Origin: Planctomycetales bacterium ZRK34
GTDB lineage: Bacteria > Planctomycetota > Phycisphaerae > Phycisphaerales > Zrk34
Assembly: GCA_014873095.1 (NCBI GenBank)
Contig: CP050848.1
Coordinates: 3,283,850 to 3,347,849 of the forward strand
DNA length: 64,000 nucleotides
Direction: 5' to 3'
A program made the translations under genes and the position numbers. Shown piece by piece: positions 29,058 through 37,784 of the stretch; position 1 is the first letter of the stretch; every line of letters begins with the position of its first letter. The notes beneath the pieces are model-generated. The model ran no database searches, was not told the DNA's origin, and worked only from the letters and a program-made list of their open reading frames with translations.

Positions 29058-29672
29058 ATGGCTATCGAGGGGGTAGTAAGATGGTTGAGTCGAAGCGAGC
29101 GTAGGAAGCGCCTGTTGTTGAGTTGGCGACAGCCTGCGACGGCGACGCAATTGGCGTCATGGACTCGAATGAGTCGTGATTCATGCGGCTATGTGCTATG
29201 GGAATTCACCGTCTACATGCTGGGCAAGTGCCTGAACGAACAGGCGAGAAGGAGCCGGGTGTATGGGCTAACCCACCTGGGCGAGCAGTCTCAGCGGCAG
29301 CTGTGCAAGATGCTCGATCTTCCCATATTCAAACAGAACATACCGGATGTAGATTGGGAGTTGTACGGGTGGGTGTGTTTCAGACACAGGGCGGCCGTGC
29401 TCAAGACGATTACCGAGCCGATTCAGCCGGCATCAATCAAACGACGTCTGCGTACAACGATGCCGCAGCTCCGCATCAGTGCCAACAATGTCCGAGACAT
29501 CATCTACCAGTTCCGCGACCGAGGGATCGTTCGACCGGTCAAGCCTCGAATGAGAGCACACCTGCGCTATGAGTTGACCAATCTGGGTAAGCAACTGCAG
29601 TCTCTGCTGAAGAACGTTGAGACACTGAAATTCACAGCATACGACTCGGCGATGAGAGGAGGCAAGGCGTGA
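29058..29672 (+). CDS. Tandem winged-helix DNA-binding protein
   Basis: A 204-aa basic protein with two similar winged-helix units: QPATATQLASWTRMSRDSCGYVLWEF then RSRVYGLTHLGEQ, and later NVRDIIYQFRDRGIVRPV then RYELTNLGKQLQ. The L/T-x-LG wing ends resemble MarR/replication-relaxation type wings. The stop is followed at once by the ATG of the first methyltransferase. It begins the operon and is a likely regulator or DNA-targeting subunit. Confidence 0.65.
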   Translation: MAIEGVVRWLSRSERRKRLLLSWRQPATATQLASWTRMSRDSCGYVLWEFTVYMLGKCLNEQARRSRVYGLTHLGEQSQRQLCKMLDLPIFKQNIPDVDWELYGWVCFRHRAAVLKTITEPIQPASIKRRLRTTMPQLRISANNVRDIIYQFRDRGIVRPVKPRMRAHLRYELTNLGKQLQSLLKNVETLKFTAYDSAMRGGKA

Positions 29673-30776
29673 ATGGTCCGCACCAATATTGTCTGCGCCG
29701 TCGACGCGCTGGCGGGGCTTAGGGCGTTGCCCGATCAGAGCGTGGATTGTGTGATGACATCGCCGCCGTTCTGGCGGTTGAGGGATTACGGCATTGACGG
29801 CCAGATCGGACTAGAGAAATCCGTGGAAGACTATCTGAATCATCTGCTGGAGGTCTTCGATGACATCCTTCGCGTGCTCAAGCCCACCGGCACGCTATGG
29901 ATAAACCTGGGTGATTGTTACGCCGTCAAACCCTCCAATGCATATCACGTTCAGAAGAAATCTCTCTGGATGGTCCCGGAGCGTTTTGCGTTGGGCATGA
30001 TGGCCAGGGGATGGATACTTCGCAACAAGATCATTTGGCACAAACCCAATCACATGCCGCATTCGGTGAAGGATCGCATGGCCTGTTCGTGGGAGTATCT
30101 GCTGTATTTTGTAAAATCATCTCATTATTACTTTGATCTGGACGCCATCCGAATGCCGCATCGCACCCAGGTCAGGCAGCGGAAGTCGGTAGCCAGTCAG
30201 CGCCGCAGGCCTTCCGTCCAAGGCTATCGTCTGCCGCCGCATCCCGGCGAGCCCGGCGCCTATCACCCGCAGGGCAAGAATCCGGGCGATCACTGGTTGA
30301 TTCCCCAGGAAACGCGCACACTGGGTGCCCTGATCGGCCAAGCGGGCGTAGTCAAGGTACCTGGCGGTGCCGGTTGGGCCGGCCATCCTGCCGGCGGTAT
30401 GGCCCGGATCGTGCGGGAAAACGACAGGAGGTGGCTGTCGCCTCAGGGTAAGAATCCCGGAGACGCTTGGTCCATATCGACAAGACCACAGAAAGAACAT
30501 CCTTCGGGGGCGGGACTTCTTCCGGGGGGCGGGGGGCATTTTGCAGTGTATCCGGAGCAGTTGTGTGAACGGCCGATACTCGCTGGCTGCCCTACTGGTG
30601 GGATTGTGCTGGACCCGTTCTGCGGAACTGGCACCACGCTGGTCGTGGCCAAACGCTTGGGCCGGCAATACATCGGTTTCGATTTGAATCCTGAGTATGT
30701 GAAGATGGCCCGGCAGCGTCTGCGAACTGTCCGATCGCCTCGCAAGGTTGAAAAGGAGGTGTCACATTCACAATGA
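29673..30776 (+). CDS. DNA methyltransferase, SPPF type (probable N4-cytosine)
   Basis: A 367-aa protein beginning immediately after the upstream stop. It has CVMTSPPFWRLRDYG (catalytic SPPF), VLKPTGTLWINLGD, and at the end VLDPFCGTGTTLVVAKRLGRQYIGFDLNPEYV (SAM-binding motif), i.e. the permuted beta-class order with a motif typical of m4C enzymes; some m6A enzymes share it. The recognition region at residues about 180-275 has two copies of PQGKNPGD-W, where relatives have one. The next gene overlaps by 4 nt (ATGA). Confidence 0.8.
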   Translation: MVRTNIVCAVDALAGLRALPDQSVDCVMTSPPFWRLRDYGIDGQIGLEKSVEDYLNHLLEVFDDILRVLKPTGTLWINLGDCYAVKPSNAYHVQKKSLWMVPERFALGMMARGWILRNKIIWHKPNHMPHSVKDRMACSWEYLLYFVKSSHYYFDLDAIRMPHRTQVRQRKSVASQRRRPSVQGYRLPPHPGEPGAYHPQGKNPGDHWLIPQETRTLGALIGQAGVVKVPGGAGWAGHPAGGMARIVRENDRRWLSPQGKNPGDAWSISTRPQKEHPSGAGLLPGGGGHFAVYPEQLCERPILAGCPTGGIVLDPFCGTGTTLVVAKRLGRQYIGFDLNPEYVKMARQRLRTVRSPRKVEKEVSHSQ

Positions 30777-31525
30777 TTGCCCACAACCGTATCTACTTAA
30801 AGGACGCCGTGGAAGGGATGAGGTCGTTGCCGGACGCCTCAGTGGACTTGATCGTCACGGATCCGCCGTACGGCATCGCCTCGTCGAGTCGGACGACCAT
30901 TCGGGAAGGTAAAATCGTCACGACCAAAAAAGCCTTCGGCATGTGGGATACCTTCCCGCATCCGCTGAATTACGACGCCTTCATCATCCAGGTGCTGTGT
31001 GAGTGCTACCGTGTGCTCAAACCCGGCGGCGCCTTGTACATGTTCACGGCATCCGAACAGAACGCATATTTCATCCGTAAGGCGGCGCAACGGGGATTCA
31101 CGTTCCGGCGTGTCTTGTGCATGCAGAAGAAGAACCCCCTGCCGTCGTTCAGTAAGAGCAACTGGCGCAGTTCATTCGATTTGTGCATGTATGTGGTCAA
31201 AGGGCCGCGGGCTCGTACCTTCAACTTCATCTCACAGCATGATTGCATCAACGTCTTTCGCTATGCGATCCGCCAGGCCAAGCTAACCACACATCCCACG
31301 GAAAAACCCCTGGCATTCATCAAACGACTGATTGAAGTCAGTTCGAATCCCGGAGAGCTGGTGTTGGATCCGTTCATGGGTTCCGGAACGACGGCTGCTG
31401 CCGCCAAGGCGCTGGGGCGAAACTACCTTGGATTCGAGACCCATCGCGACTATGTACAGATGGCGCGGAAACGACTGAAAGGAGGTGCGGTGAGGGACAC
31501 CCAGCGGTCCAAGGCCACGGCATGA
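30773..31525 (+). CDS. DNA methyltransferase, DPPY type (probable N6-adenine)
   Basis: A 250-aa protein with LIVTDPPYGIAS (DPPY), YRVLKPGGALYMFTAS, and LVLDPFMGSGTTAAAAKALGRNYLGFE, the beta-class permuted methyltransferase order. DPPY suggests adenine-N6 methylation. AAGGAGGTG lies upstream, somewhat far from the ATG. It overlaps the preceding methyltransferase and the following coiled-coil gene by 4 nt each, so all are translationally coupled. The two methyltransferases differ in sequence and likely modify different bases or strands. Confidence 0.8.
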   Translation: MIAHNRIYLKDAVEGMRSLPDASVDLIVTDPPYGIASSSRTTIREGKIVTTKKAFGMWDTFPHPLNYDAFIIQVLCECYRVLKPGGALYMFTASEQNAYFIRKAAQRGFTFRRVLCMQKKNPLPSFSKSNWRSSFDLCMYVVKGPRARTFNFISQHDCINVFRYAIRQAKLTTHPTEKPLAFIKRLIEVSSNPGELVLDPFMGSGTTAAAAKALGRNYLGFETHRDYVQMARKRLKGGAVRDTQRSKATA

Positions 31526-31956
31526 TGGCAAAACGCATCCGCATCCTCGAGCCCAAGGCAAAGGAACTGAGTTTTCAGCGGAGGTTGGAGCAACGCGCCC
31601 GTGAGATCGTCAAGCGTCGGGCGGATTCGATCTGGGACGGGTCTCCACTGTCGGTTGTCGAACGGGAGATGGCCATGACGCTGTCTCAGATGGATCATCT
31701 TCGACATGTCCGATGGCGAATGCGCCGGCAGATGTTCCAGTTGGAACTCCGAATCGACACGCGGCTGATTCAGTTGACGCCGAGGTCGCAGTTGCAGCCG
31801 GATTACCACCAGGAGCGACGGGCCAAACTCCGGGACAAGCTGGAGAAGCTGGACCAGGAGCGCCGAAAACTTGATCTCGAACACGAAAAACAACTGCGCC
31901 CGCTCCAGGATCGCCTGATCATTCTGTTCAACCGTCATCGCCAGTTGAATCCATAA
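31522..31956 (+). CDS. Coiled-coil protein of unknown function
   Basis: A 144-aa very basic, Gln/Arg/Glu-rich protein. Residues about 35-140 are long helices with coiled-coil spacing (RAKLRDKLEKLDQERRKL). It begins ATGATG inside the stop of the second methyltransferase and ends 2 nt before the HerA-type gene. Such spacing suggests a subunit of the same complex, perhaps a linker between methyltransferase and ATPase; that is inference. Confidence 0.6.
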   Translation: MMAKRIRILEPKAKELSFQRRLEQRAREIVKRRADSIWDGSPLSVVEREMAMTLSQMDHLRHVRWRMRRQMFQLELRIDTRLIQLTPRSQLQPDYHQERRAKLRDKLEKLDQERRKLDLEHEKQLRPLQDRLIILFNRHRQLNP

Positions 31957-31958
31957 CG

Positions 31959-33935
31959 ATGGACATAGTGAAACTGGCGCGCAAGCTCAAGCCCCTGATG
32001 CCCAAGGAGGTCGGCCACTGGCTGTCCATTCACAAAACAGCCGATCCTGAGTTGCGAACCTTGATCGAACGACAGATCGTTCATGCAGCGCAGGCCAGGT
32101 TGGGTGATTATGAAGACAAGATATTGCTGTCCCTGCCGCCGAGGAAGGTGATCGGTGGGGAGCTGAATCTGGGAACGATTCTGTATGACAAGGATCAGCA
32201 TCCGGCTGGAATCAGTCTGACAGAACTGACTAACCATCTCGCGGTTTACGGAAGGTCAGGGGCCGGCAAGACAAATGCGGTGTTTCACCTGCTCCAGCAG
32301 CTGACTAAGAAACGTGTTTCATGGATTTTTCTGGACTGGAAACGTACGGGTCGACATGCGCTGGGGTTGATGCGAGAGCCGGTCGACGTTTATACGCCGG
32401 GGCGTTCTCTTTCACCGTTGCAATTCAATCCTTTCATGCCTCCTCCCCAGGAAGCTGTCGAGCCGAAGGTGTATCTCAACCAAGTGGTAGACATTATGGC
32501 GTCCGCATTTACATTGGGTGACGGGGCGAAGCGGATCATCCAACAGGCTCTGTTCGAATGTTACGAATCCGGGAACCTCTCACCATCCCCGCAGAACGTG
32601 TTGGAACGCGTCCAGAACGTGCCCGACAGCGAACGTGTGAAGGGATGGAAGGTCTCCGCCGTCAGGGCGCTGGAGAGTCTGGATTTTGCCGAGATGGGAC
32701 AGATTAATACGGCGTCACAACGGGATGTGGTCGATTCATTCTTCCGGGGGAGAACGATCATCGAGTTGAATGGTCTGTCGGACAACGTCAAGGCGTTCTT
32801 GGTGCCGGTGATTTGTCAGTGGTTGTTCTACAGTCGACTGGGGCATCATGAGCGGGAGAAACTGCGCCTGGTAATCGTAATCGAAGAGGCGCATCACGTG
32901 CTTTACCGTGGCGAGCGACGAACACGTGAGACGGTGATGAATACATTTCTGAGACAGTGCCGAGAACTGGGCTTAGGGGTGATCATCGTAGACCAGCATC
33001 CGCACCTAATTTCCCCGGTGGCGAGCAATACATTTGCGACGATGTGCTTCAATCTCAAAGATCCGTCTGACCTCAACCGGACCGCCGGAATGCTCGGCCT
33101 GGATGATGATGAGAAACATCACCTGGGTAATCTGCCTGTGGGACAGGCGATCTGTAAGTTCCAGGACCGTTGGCGTGGACCGTTCCTGATTCAGTTGCCG
33201 CTCATGTCCATTCCCAAGGGTTGGATGACGGACGATCGACTAAAGGCGTATCTGGCCGGTAAACTGCCGCGTTCTGGCCGAATGGCGCGTCAGGCGCCCA
33301 ATGATTCGCACGTTCTGCGGGTTCTGGGATCAGTTGGGGCGCTGGATGGGGAGCAGTTGAGGTTCGTTGAGGATGTTCTGCGGTATCCAGATTCAACGGT
33401 CAGGCAGAGATACCGTCGGTTGGGCATCGGCGGCGGAAAGGGAGACCGGACCAAAGCCGAACTCGTGGCAGCGGGCTGGCTCGAGCAGACGCTGGTTCCG
33501 CAGGGGCAGACCCGGCGCCTGGTGTTGGGCCTGACGTCTCGTGCGGCTCAGCAGTTGAATCTTGAAGGTGCCGAGATCACGCCCGGCTCGTTACCGCATC
33601 GGTACTGGACGGGTTATTACGCCGACTGGCTCAGTGGAAAGGGATACGACGTGCAATGTGAGGCGCCGATCGGCGGCGGCCGAGTGGATGTTCTTGCACA
33701 GCGCAACAACAAAATAATCGCCGTTGAAGTGGAAACGGGTAAATCCGACGTTGTGCGTAACGTACGTGGTTGCCTCAAGGCGAAAATGAAGACGATTGTC
33801 ATCGTGGCCGTGGATGAAAATGCACTGAATGTTGTGCACAAGCAGTTGGGCCGCGCGGGCTTACTCATTACCGGGAGAGTGAAAGTGGTATTGCGGGATG
33901 AATGGGCCAGGTCATCGCCACCGTCTTCAGAATGA
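31959..33935 (+). CDS. HerA-type ATPase with C-terminal winged helix and nuclease-like domain
   Basis: A 658-aa protein. Walker A is GRSGAGKT (residues about 98-105) followed by WIFLDWKRTG; Walker B is LVIVIEEAHHVLY (about 303-315). These fit HerA/FtsK DNA-translocating ATPases, which act as hexamers. After about residue 455 come a winged helix (VRQRYRRLGIG... RLVLGLTSRAA) and a domain with GGGRVDVLAQ (D577) and IIAVEVETGKSD (E590, E592), a PD-(D/E)XK-like layout. Last gene of the methyltransferase operon. It may restrict unmodified DNA; alternatively the tail resembles replication-relaxation proteins, which would point to DNA transfer. Confidence 0.75.
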   Translation: MDIVKLARKLKPLMPKEVGHWLSIHKTADPELRTLIERQIVHAAQARLGDYEDKILLSLPPRKVIGGELNLGTILYDKDQHPAGISLTELTNHLAVYGRSGAGKTNAVFHLLQQLTKKRVSWIFLDWKRTGRHALGLMREPVDVYTPGRSLSPLQFNPFMPPPQEAVEPKVYLNQVVDIMASAFTLGDGAKRIIQQALFECYESGNLSPSPQNVLERVQNVPDSERVKGWKVSAVRALESLDFAEMGQINTASQRDVVDSFFRGRTIIELNGLSDNVKAFLVPVICQWLFYSRLGHHEREKLRLVIVIEEAHHVLYRGERRTRETVMNTFLRQCRELGLGVIIVDQHPHLISPVASNTFATMCFNLKDPSDLNRTAGMLGLDDDEKHHLGNLPVGQAICKFQDRWRGPFLIQLPLMSIPKGWMTDDRLKAYLAGKLPRSGRMARQAPNDSHVLRVLGSVGALDGEQLRFVEDVLRYPDSTVRQRYRRLGIGGGKGDRTKAELVAAGWLEQTLVPQGQTRRLVLGLTSRAAQQLNLEGAEITPGSLPHRYWTGYYADWLSGKGYDVQCEAPIGGGRVDVLAQRNNKIIAVEVETGKSDVVRNVRGCLKAKMKTIVIVAVDENALNVVHKQLGRAGLLITGRVKVVLRDEWARSSPPSSE

Positions 33936-34009
33936 AGCATACCGGACTTGATAGATGCGAAAAGTTTATCTATCAGTGTGACGTATCAACACGGTGATAG
34001 GGCCTGACA

Positions 34010-34720
34010 ATGGGACTGACGATTCATTACAAATTGAAGGCCGATGTGCGGGACGCTGATGCAGCAAGGTCTCTCGTGGAGCAACTCCACCAAGGTGCCA
34101 CCGACCTGAAGCCGCTCGAAATTGGCCCAGTCGTCGAGTTACCGGGTGATCGCTGCAATATTGAACAATACGGTACTAACGATGATCGTCGCTATCTGCT
34201 TCTGCACGCGTGTCAATATTTCATTCGCGATCAACGGATCTATTCCGTTCCACCGGTGCATCTAATTGCGTTCACAATGAATCCTGGCATGGGTTCAGAG
34301 TGGGCGTCATTTGGCTTGTGTCGCTTTCCATCCGAAGCAGACAAGGATATGACGGGGGCGGAAAGACCGATCCAAACAGAGCTTGACGGTTGGCGTTGGG
34401 CGAGTTTCTGCAAGACCCAATATGCCAGCAACCCTCAGTACGGGGGGATTGAGCACTTTGTGAAGTGTCACCGGCGCGTGCTTGGTGTGCTGGATGCGGC
34501 TCGGGCTCTTGGAATTCTTGAAAGCGTTGACGATGAGGGTGAATATTGGACTGATCGCGATGAGCAGGCGCTGCGGGAGAAGGTGAAGCGTTGGAATGTC
34601 TCGATAGCGGGTTTCGTGGGGCGAATCAAGGATGGCAACGCGACAAGGGCTGTGGATGCGCCGATTTGTGAATATCCGAACTATGAACACCTGGAGGCGA
34701 AGGACAGCGGTGATGATTGA
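34010..34720 (+). CDS. Conserved-looking hypothetical protein
   Basis: A 236-aa protein starting MGLTIHYKLKADVRDADAAR, with no strong ribosome site. It has regular alpha/beta text, SEWASFGLCRFP and WRWASFCKTQYASNPQYGG, and an acidic C-terminus. I do not recognise the family. A decayed copy of its last 70 codons lies at 36448-36640. Its final bases overlap the small reading frame at 34713. Confidence 0.6.
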   Translation: MGLTIHYKLKADVRDADAARSLVEQLHQGATDLKPLEIGPVVELPGDRCNIEQYGTNDDRRYLLLHACQYFIRDQRIYSVPPVHLIAFTMNPGMGSEWASFGLCRFPSEADKDMTGAERPIQTELDGWRWASFCKTQYASNPQYGGIEHFVKCHRRVLGVLDAARALGILESVDDEGEYWTDRDEQALREKVKRWNVSIAGFVGRIKDGNATRAVDAPICEYPNYEHLEAKDSGDD

Positions 34721-34865
34721 ATTCATTTCAGATCAGAAGCTGGCACTCACCCACAACATCATGATGCTGTTATCTTGTGAGGAGATTTTCTACGGAGCAT
34801 TGCTGACAGCTTTTCTTGCCCAGTTGAAAAAACTTGGCGATGTGTACATGCGCCAGTCGGCATGA
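34713..34865 (+). CDS. Small reading frame resembling a transposase C-terminus
   Basis: A 50-aa frame starting ATG within the stop of the previous gene: KLALTHNIMMLLSCEEIFY resembles the last helix of DDE transposases, where LHALTHNLM-like text is common. A similar but diverged piece (KLHAITHNLMILLPEELCY) lies at 36371-36447. It is probably a remnant rather than a functional gene. Confidence 0.35.
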   Translation: MIEFISDQKLALTHNIMMLLSCEEIFYGALLTAFLAQLKKLGDVYMRQSA

Positions 34866-34872
34866 AGGCGGT

Positions 34873-35079
34873 TTACGATTGCTTTTCTATTGTTGCGATG
34901 ATTTTCGATGCCGAGACGTTCATGGCTTTGCACAGCCGGATGAGCATATCAACTGTGGGTGAATAGAGGCCACGTTCGAGTTGGCTGACGTATTCGCGGG
35001 AGACTTTCGCTCGCGCAGCGACATACTCTTGGGTGAATCCTCCAGCCAAACGCGCCTTGCGTAATTCCCGTCCAAGCAT
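34873..35079 (-). CDS. XRE-family transcriptional regulator
   Basis: A 68-aa single-domain HTH protein: LRKARLAGGFTQEYVAARAKVSREYVSQLERGLYSPTVDMLIRLCKAM, the complete five-helix XRE fold with recognition helix VSREYVSQLERG. It is divergent from the pseudopilin gene, 74 nt away, and may control it or itself. Small solo HTH proteins of this kind are common in mobile DNA. Confidence 0.8.
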   Translation of the reverse strand: MLGRELRKARLAGGFTQEYVAARAKVSREYVSQLERGLYSPTVDMLIRLCKAMNVSASKIIATIEKQS

Positions 35080-35153
35080 GACGGGAATCTACCGCTTGAC
35101 ACGCATTGCGTCTGTGAAGTATACTATCCGATACTTGCTATGGGGTCACAGAC

Positions 35154-35897
35154 ATGAAATATTCATTTCTAGGGTGTTTTCGGGGGCCGGAACGGTTGAA
35201 TCGGCGCGGGTTCACGTTGATTGAACTGTTAATTGTGGTAGCAATCATCGCGCTGCTGATCGCAATTTTGATGCCGACACTTCGCAATGCAAAAGAGGCG
35301 GCCAAGCGGGTGGTTTGTGCCGCGCATCTGAAGAACATCGGTTTGGCAATGCATTACTATGCCGATGATCACCGTCGTCACATCCCACCAAGCGGAAATG
35401 CAGGTCAATATGTGGCAGCAACGACAAGTTGGATACAAGCTGCAGCAGGACAAATGGAATCTTACGGCGTGTTGCATCCGTATTTGAACGAGCCGACGTT
35501 ATACGGTTGCCCTTCGGCAGAATCCGCTGGATATGCTCCCAGTTACGGGACGACATTTCCTGCCCGAACACCTGAGGCTCTCGAAAAAGAGTGGCAAGGG
35601 GCCGGGTGGAAGGGGACAGGGCGAGCAAGGGCAGCATACATCTACAGAGAAACTATGCAGGAAGCTTCGGTAATCCTAGATGAAAACAGTCGGCGGGGGT
35701 TGTTCATGGATACCGATCACTTGGATACTTTGGAGTGGAGTCACTGGTGGGAATGGGTCAACATTCTTTACGGTGATGGTCACGTGAGTGGAGCTTTGAA
35801 TACACCGGTTTTAGCCGAGAGGTTTACCTATAACGGAGGAACGGCATTCGAAAAATTGATCTGGCAACATGCCGATGAACACTTCTACTCGAACTGA
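35154..35897 (+). CDS. Type II secretion-like pseudopilin (planctomycete prepilin-type)
   Basis: A 247-aa protein. After a basic leader, residues about 18-45 are [23 protein letters not shown], a class III prepilin signal: cleavage before Phe by prepilin peptidase, then a hydrophobic helix. The rest has the usual layout of planctomycete prepilin-like proteins ([19 protein letters not shown], then a C-terminal FYGDGHVSG-type motif, here [10 protein letters not shown]). Such proteins exist in large numbers in Planctomycetes; individual roles are unknown. Isolated from any secretion operon here. Confidence 0.85.
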   Translation: MKYSFLGCFRGPERLNRRGFTLIELLIVVAIIALLIAILMPTLRNAKEAAKRVVCAAHLKNIGLAMHYYADDHRRHIPPSGNAGQYVAATTSWIQAAAGQMESYGVLHPYLNEPTLYGCPSAESAGYAPSYGTTFPARTPEALEKEWQGAGWKGTGRARAAYIYRETMQEASVILDENSRRGLFMDTDHLDTLEWSHWWEWVNILYGDGHVSGALNTPVLAERFTYNGGTAFEKLIWQHADEHFYSN

Positions 35898-36370
35898 ATA
35901 ACCGGGGAAGAAGCGGCATCAGAAATGCCCTGTAGAGAAGCTCTGATATTCGGCGCGTGTTCGGTTGCGCCGTTGTGGTGAAGGCGGTAGATGATGAACG
36001 ATGAGCCTGATATCTAAGTCACCACGACAGGTGGTGTCGATGACCTTGGCGGTCAGTGGGTGGGTGTTGCCGTGTTGCGGCCATTGGATTTTCACGTTAC
36101 CGCAGTTGTTCGCACTGCTCTTGCTGCAGTAGTTTATGCGGGTCGACTACCGCAGCCTGTTGTTATGCTGGGCAATTGCCAAGGTTATGCGACGACCTGC
36201 AACTGACGATGGTGCCGTATGCCACCACGCTGTAAAATGCTGAAAAACATTCGCTACGCGATGCATTGATCCGTCGCTTACTCGCCCAAACCGTTGCGCT
36301 TTTGTTTCGTCACCCCGAACATTGTTGGAGACTTCGCCCCTGATTGCTGAGGTGATCGAGCTCGCCGCCG
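35898..36370. other. Gene-poor stretch, no convincing gene
   Basis: About 470 bases after the pseudopilin. Frames present are short and lack ribosome sites; the text around 36050-36130 is suggestive of old coding DNA, but I cannot assign it. It leads into the decayed module at 36371. Confidence 0.4.
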
Positions 36371-36640
36371 CAAAATGAAGCTCCACGCCATAACTCACAA
36401 CCTCATGATCCTCTTGCCTGAGGAGCTTTGCTACAGAGCGATCTTGACATGCTTGATAGCGTTGATGATGAAGGCGGATATTAGGAAAGTCGTGATGAGC
36501 GAGCGCTGCGGAAGAAAGTGAAACACTGGAATGCGTCGATGGCGAGCTTTGTGGGGTGATTCAAGGATGGCAACCCGAGGATGGTTGCGGACGCGCCAAT
36601 CTGTGAGTGTCCGAACTACGAAGTATCTGGAGGCGGATGA
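36371..36640 (+). pseudogene. Decayed duplicate of the 34500-34865 module
   Basis: Bases 36371-36447 encode KLHAITHNLMILLPEELCYRAIL, matching the transposase-like frame at 34713-34865. Bases 36448-36640 match the last third of the 34010-34720 gene at high identity (GTTGATGATGAAGGCGGATA against GTTGACGATGAGGGTGAATA, and GATGGCAACCCGAG against GATGGCAACGCGAC), but with a TAG near 36481, a TGA at 36558 and small indels. The two parts are in reverse order compared with the intact copy. Confidence 0.65.
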
Positions 36641-36840
36641 TCAAACCAAAAATGAAAGGGATCACACGCAATAGACGACACACTTTATATTCATTTGTCC
36701 TAAACAGGTCTGCGCATAATGTTTAAAGTGGCGTGGGCGTGCTTTGCATGATTTCTGGGTTGTGCTCTGCAGACTATTATGCTTGCCTGTGTGAATTCGA
36801 AGTCTACAATATCAAGTTGTTTTAATACAAGGAGCCAATC

Positions 36841-37023
36841 ATGTGTCACGCCGGGAATTCGCACATTTTCGCCAACAATCAGCCGCTTGGTCATCAGGTT
36901 CCCCTCGGTTATGAACGACCGCTTTTAGATACGCCACGCATAAGTGTTGATGAGTTTGCGTCGCGCTTGCGAATAAATAATGGACATGTGCATAGCATGG
37001 ATGATATCATTGAGTGGGGATAG
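36841..37023 (+). CDS. Small protein with strong ribosome site
   Basis: A 60-aa frame. AAGGAGCC lies 4 bases before the ATG. The sequence (MCHAGNSHIFANNQPLG, then RPLLDTPRISVDEFASRLRINNGHVHSMDDIIEWG) has no recognised motif; the end looks helical and could be a small antitoxin-like or regulatory protein. It is alone in a gene-poor region, 128 nt upstream of another small frame with a good ribosome site. Confidence 0.45.
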   Translation: MCHAGNSHIFANNQPLGHQVPLGYERPLLDTPRISVDEFASRLRINNGHVHSMDDIIEWG

Positions 37024-37151
37024 CGGGAGCACGTCGGATCGATTGGGAGAGTATTTGAAGAGCGTATTGAAATCGAAAAAGGACTGAGTCTCTGACATCT
37101 GAGTTCCAGCTGGCTCATGATAATGATTTATGAAATTCTTGGAGGTTCGTG

Positions 37152-37322
37152 ATGACATATAACGGTAAAGATGGCATGAACGTCGGTGGATTAAGAATCA
37201 TTGTGGAGATGCCTGATTCGCGTCTTTATAAAGGATTCAAAGCCAAGTGTGCTTGTGATGACGCAGATATGAAAGAGATTAATCATCGCCGGCGTTTTGA
37301 TAGTGCTCGTATTGTCCGTTGA
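37152..37322 (+). CDS. Small ribbon-helix-helix-like protein
   Basis: A 56-aa frame, ATG 8 bases after GGAGG. LRIIVEMPDSRLYKGFKAKCACDDADMKEI resembles the strand-helix start of Arc/CopG/ParG-type proteins (RxxVxMP, then helix, then a polar turn and M-K-E-I), but the expected second helix is missing and the tail is basic, so it may be truncated or frameshifted. Perhaps an antitoxin or partition-type remnant. Confidence 0.45.
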   Translation: MTYNGKDGMNVGGLRIIVEMPDSRLYKGFKAKCACDDADMKEINHRRRFDSARIVR

Positions 37323-37385
37323 TATACGCGATCGGATTTGTAGTACAGATGAGGGTTTGTGTCGAGTGTATGCTGTACACCTTAA

Positions 37386-37742
37386 TCACTCATTATTGAA
37401 TGCATCACGGAGTAAGTGGGGAAATGCTTCTTCCAGCTCCGTGTGTTCAACGAGCGTTTGAACCTCAGTCTTGACCAGCGGCGCTAAGTTATCAAGATTG
37501 GGATAATGCCGCTTGAGCGAATCTGGGATTCCATTTTGTATCTCAACATCGCTCCAGCAACCGTGTGCTGATGCGCCCTCCAGATATCCTTGCAGCCAAT
37601 CCAAACTTTCTCGAAAATCAACGGCGGCGGGCCCTCTGTGATAAGCCAGTTCATGATAAATACAATACACGTCTATTTGAGTGTTAATGGTCTGTGCTCT
37701 ACCAAAATATAACCTGCGCATACGTGTGTCATCTGTTGCCAT
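37386..37742 (-). CDS. Small hypothetical protein
   Basis: A 118-aa protein with no recognised domain. It is His/Tyr-rich at the start (YCIYHELAYHRGPAAVDF) and acidic and helical in the second half (EVQTLVEHTELEEAFPHLLRDAFNNE). It lies 42 nt downstream of the HTH-methyltransferase fusion on the same strand, so it may be its operon partner. Function unknown. Confidence 0.5.
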   Translation of the reverse strand: MATDDTRMRRLYFGRAQTINTQIDVYCIYHELAYHRGPAAVDFRESLDWLQGYLEGASAHGCWSDVEIQNGIPDSLKRHYPNLDNLAPLVKTEVQTLVEHTELEEAFPHLLRDAFNNE

Positions 37743-37784
37743 TTTAGAGGCAAACCGAATCAGTATTTAAATGTTTCGGTTGCT

